A stretch of DNA of 64,000 nt from Crossiella sp. S99.2. GTDB taxonomy: Bacteria; Actinomycetota; Actinomycetes; Mycobacteriales; Pseudonocardiaceae. Shown piece by piece: positions 61,714 through 64,000 of this stretch. The position numbers and the translations under genes are program-made. The notes below the pieces were generated by a model. It saw nothing but the letters and a program-made list of their open reading frames with translations, was not told where the DNA came from and did no database searches. The stretch's first letter is position 1. Each line of letters starts with the position of its first letter. The stretch is from contig NZ_JALMDK010000001.1 of assembly GCF_023094165.1 (NCBI RefSeq), positions 930,001 to 994,000 of the forward strand, read 5' to 3'.

Positions 61714-62685
61714 TCAGCGCAGGCCGGTGACCTTCAGCACCGCGTCCAGCCGGTGCCGGCAGCGGGCCCTGGCCCGTTCCGCGCCGTGCGCGCGGATCTG
61801 GTCCAGCTCGGCCGGATCCGCGAGCAGCGCGGTGGTGCCCTCGCGCACCGGCCGCAAGGTCTCGACCACCGCCTCCGCCGTCTGCTCCTTCAACTCCGCG
61901 TAGCCCCGGATCTCCCCGGCCAGCTGCCGCGGATCTCGGTCGGTGCAGGCGCCGAGGATGTCCAGCAGGTTGGTCACGCCCGGCTGCCGCTCCGGGTCGT
62001 GCCGGACCTCGCCGAACTGGTCGGTCACCGCACGTTTGATCTTGCGGCGCACCAGTTCCGGCGGATCCATGACCAGCACGGTGCCGGACTGGTCGCCGCT
62101 GGACTTGGACATCTTCCGCTCCGGCGCGGCCAGATCGGCCACCCGGGCGCCTACCCGAGGGGTCACCGCCCTGGGCACGGTCAGCACCTCGCCGTACGTC
62201 GCGTTGAAGCGTTTGGCCAGCGTGCGGGCCAGTTCCAGGTGCTGCCGCTGATCATCGCCGACCGGCACCTCATCCGCGCCGTGCAGCAGGATGTCCGCGG
62301 CCATCAGCACCGGGTAGGTGAACAACCCGGCCCGCACCCCGTCCTGGCCCTTGGCCTTCTCCTTGAACTGGGTCATCCGGGCCAGCTCGCCGTAGGACAC
62401 CACGCACTCCAGCACCCAGGTCAGGGCGCCGTGCTCCTCGATGAGGTCCGATTGGGTGAAAACGCACGCGATGTCCGGATTCACGCCGGCCGCCAGCAGC
62501 ATCGCCAGTTGCTCTCTGGCACGGGCTCGCAACACGTTCGGGTTGTGCCGAATGGTCATCGCATGCAGGTCAACGACACAGAAAAGATCATCCGGACCGT
62601 GCTGGGCAGCCCACTGCCGGAGCGCGCCGAGGTAGTTGCCGAGGTGGGTCAGGCCGGTCGGCTGGATGCCGGAGAACTGGGTCAT
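61714..62685 (-). CDS. trpS: Tryptophanyl-tRNA synthetase
   Basis: A 323-residue class I synthetase. The HIGH-like site is PTGLTHLGNYLG and the KMSKS loop is ERKMSKSSGDQSG; the amino-acid site DIACVFTQSDL and GDDQRQHLELAR are also present. It charges tRNA-Trp. An attenuator-like leader precedes it at 62744-62841, which would make expression respond to tryptophan supply. Confidence 0.95.
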   Translation of the reverse strand: MTQFSGIQPTGLTHLGNYLGALRQWAAQHGPDDLFCVVDLHAMTIRHNPNVLRARAREQLAMLLAAGVNPDIACVFTQSDLIEEHGALTWVLECVVSYGELARMTQFKEKAKGQDGVRAGLFTYPVLMAADILLHGADEVPVGDDQRQHLELARTLAKRFNATYGEVLTVPRAVTPRVGARVADLAAPERKMSKSSGDQSGTVLVMDPPELVRRKIKRAVTDQFGEVRHDPERQPGVTNLLDILGACTDRDPRQLAGEIRGYAELKEQTAEAVVETLRPVREGTTALLADPAELDQIRAHGAERARARCRHRLDAVLKVTGLR

Positions 62686-62743
62686 CGAGGGTCTCCTCGC
62701 GGGTTCGTGCGCCGCCGCGGGGACCGGATGTGCTGCATATACA

Positions 62744-62841
62744 CCACAGGCCGCCTCGCAGCGGCGGCCTGTGGTCAGGATGGGTGCGCGTGACTAGGGC
62801 CGCCGGTGGGCGGCCCGCCAGAGACTGGACATCAAGCGCAT
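62744..62841 (-). promoter_or_regulatory. Probable leader peptide and attenuator of trpS
   Basis: The minus strand encodes MRLMSSLWRAAHRRP then TAG at 62841-62794, with AGGA eight bases before the ATG. It contains one Trp. The coding part can form a GC-rich hairpin (GGGCCGCC...GGCGGCCC). A second perfect 12-bp stem with a 7-base loop lies at 62744-62774 before trpS. This layout (Trp codon, overlapping hairpins, terminator-like stem) is that of ribosome-mediated attenuation. Confidence 0.6.
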
Positions 62842-63000
62842 GAGGAGCATCCTAGACCATCACGGTTCGGCCGAACGTGTCCGATGACACATCGTGCTCG
62901 CCGACACGGTGGTAATACCCCGGCAGGGGGGTGTTAAGAAAGCGTATAAGTCGAAATGGCCATGTGATCCAAACTCGGTTCACGGGCGTATTTTCAAGTT

Positions 63001-63309
63001 ATGTACATCGTGCTGCTGAACTACACCGTCTCGACCGACGAGGTCGATTTGGTACTGCCGGAGCATGCAGCGTGGCTCGACCGGCAGTACGCGGCAGGCA
63101 ACTTCCTGCTCTCCGGCCGTTGCCGGACCCTGGGCGCCCGTCATGACCGGCTGATCGTCACCCGCCCCATGGTGCGCGGTCACCTGGACGCCATCCTGGC
63201 CACCGACCCCTTCAAGCTGCGCCGAGTGGTCCGCCACGAGGTGATCGACTTCGAAGCCTCCCGCACCGCGCCCGCACTGCTCGCCTACAACGAGTTGCTC
63301 GCGAGCTGA
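63001..63309 (+). CDS. YciI-like (YCII domain) protein
   Basis: A 102-residue protein with the YCII fold: YIVLLNYTVSTDEVDLVLPEHAAWLDRQY, then FLLSGRCRTLG and VRHEVIDFEASRTAPAL. The family includes dehydrochlorinases and unassigned proteins and is close to the ferredoxin-like fold. The conserved His is in LPEHAAWL. The ATG at 63001 has no strong ribosome site, so translation may be leaderless. Confidence 0.8.
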   Translation: MYIVLLNYTVSTDEVDLVLPEHAAWLDRQYAAGNFLLSGRCRTLGARHDRLIVTRPMVRGHLDAILATDPFKLRRVVRHEVIDFEASRTAPALLAYNELLAS

Positions 63310-63431
63310 GTCCAGCAGTCCGTTGCAGCCCGTCACACCGCTACGTCCACCATTCGCCGGCTCCCGTCGGCAGCCCCCGGCAGGTATTCCTGTCCGCTGT
63401 GCCCGGCGGGGCCACAACTCCATGTTTCTTG

Positions 63432-63530
63432 CTATTTCTTTAACTTCTCTTTGGCCTTTTTGAGAGCCAGTACCGGACATCGTTTACAACGCGGTTTTGA
63501 GCGGCAGCACTTCTTCTTGACCTTGCCCAC
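63432..63530 (-). CDS. 32-residue Lys/Cys-rich protein
   Basis: A very small gene on the minus strand. GTG 63530 has GGGAG about seven bases upstream. The product is VKKKCCRSKPRCKRCP with a lysine-rich helical end (KKAKEKLKK). The pattern CC-x5-C-x2-C could hold zinc or iron-sulfur, but that is inference. The base composition fits a coding sequence with no alternative. It is 34 bp downstream of the iron box on its strand. I believe small proteins like this are found in other actinobacteria, but could not check. Confidence 0.6.
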   Translation of the reverse strand: MGKVKKKCCRSKPRCKRCPVLALKKAKEKLKK

Positions 63531-63564
63531 GCGGTGGCTCCCACTCCCTTAGGTTCGCCTCATA

Positions 63565-63583
63565 GTAGGTTAGGCTTACCTGA
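63565..63583. promoter_or_regulatory. DtxR/IdeR-like iron box
   Basis: GTAGGTTAGGCTTACCTGA matches the IdeR consensus TTAGGTTAGGCTAACCTAA in 16 of 19 positions. A further half-site TTAGGTT lies at 63549-63555. It sits between the small cysteine-rich gene (start 63530, minus) and typA (start 63699, plus). The space 63310-63698 otherwise holds only the small gene. Iron control is inferred from consensus match. Confidence 0.6.
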
Positions 63584-63698
63584 TCAACTAGGGGATCCGT
63601 CCGGCGAGGTGCTTCCGGGCGGATAGCATGGGGTGGGCTACGAAGCGGCGCAGAAGCCGGTGGCCATCTCCCAACAGGCAGATTCCGAGGAGTTTCGC

Positions 63699-64000
63699 GT
63701 GCCCACCGCCGCGCCGGCCACCGTCAGGACCGATCTTCGCAACATCGCCATCGTCGCGCACGTCGACCATGGCAAGACCACTCTCGTCGACGCGATGCTC
63801 CGGCAGTCGGGGGCCTTCGCCGCCCGCGCCGAGCTGGTCGACCGCGTCATGGACTCCGGTGAACTGGAGCGCGAGAAGGGCATCACCATTCTCGCCAAGA
63901 ACACCGCCGTGAAGCGACTCACCCCCGAGGGGGTCATGACCATCAACGTGGTCGACACCCCCGGCCACGCCGACTTCGGTGGTGAGGTCGAACGCGGCCT
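63699..64000 (+). CDS. typA: GTP-binding protein TypA/BipA, N-terminal part
   Basis: The frame runs off the right edge, about 100 codons visible. G1 is [15 protein letters not shown], the switch region is [16 protein letters not shown] and G3 is [18 protein letters not shown]. These are exactly the TypA/BipA signatures (translational GTPase). The GTG at 63699 follows GAGGAG by six bases; an in-frame GTG at 63660 is a longer alternative. Confidence 0.94.
   Translation, partial: MPTAAPATVRTDLRNIAIVAHVDHGKTTLVDAMLRQSGAFAARAELVDRVMDSGELEREKGITILAKNTAVKRLTPEGVMTINVVDTPGHADFGGEVERG

Overview
The window looks like a chromosome segment from a high-GC actinomycete, probably of the order Pseudonocardiales. 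This is inferred from the roughly 70% GC coding sequence, the many GTG starts, the gene order xseB-xseA-(lipid-droplet-protein homologue)-ispH-DUF6542-...-ychF that also occurs in mycobacteria, and the SARP/AfsR-type regulator. No rRNA or tRNA gene was seen, so the genus cannot be fixed.

Layout. 1-6500: DNA ligase (ligB-type), MocR-type regulator with a divergent EamA exporter, fumarase and a ferredoxin-NADP reductase. 6500-11100: a cell-surface and secretion region with a lipoprotein L,D-transpeptidase, two tandem trypsin-like proteases and a three-gene unit headed by a protein-glutaminase-like enzyme. 11100-28200: housekeeping genes (glpX, xseAB, ispH, rmuC, sbcCD, Ada-AlkA/ogt alkylation repair, a MerR/methyltransferase pair, ychF). 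28250-33400: an accessory island with lower GC, holding an unknown protein and an apparent operon of HNH-like protein, ParB-like protein and SNF2-type helicase, a candidate defence cassette. 33400-35600: a decayed hydrolase relic, a secreted CHAP hydrolase and the 5' part of a SARP/AfsR-type regulator.

35578-47625 is a complete ~12.05 kb integrative element. It carries a large serine recombinase, a TraB/FtsK-type DNA translocase, a KorSA-like GntR regulator with operator repeats, twin XRE proteins, a low-GC epimerase plus HTH-TPR pair, and a run of small paralogous cysteine-motif proteins. It is inserted exactly into the Walker A codons of the SARP/AfsR gene. Joining the two flanks at the shared CTGGCGG restores an uninterrupted P-loop protein of about 990 residues, and joining the element ends gives a dyad-symmetric attP with CT at its centre.

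47626-64000: the regulator's NB-ARC/TPR half, a PhoX-type phosphatase with a possible PHO box, a pterin dehydratase, a TPP riboswitch with thiBPQ, an ABC exporter with a LolA-like lipoprotein-type protein divergent from a two-component system, a Nudix fusion protein, trpS with a probable Trp leader-peptide attenuator, a YciI-like protein, a 32-codon cysteine-rich gene beside a DtxR/IdeR-like iron box, and the start of typA.

All functions are read from sequence and family knowledge; no database search was run.
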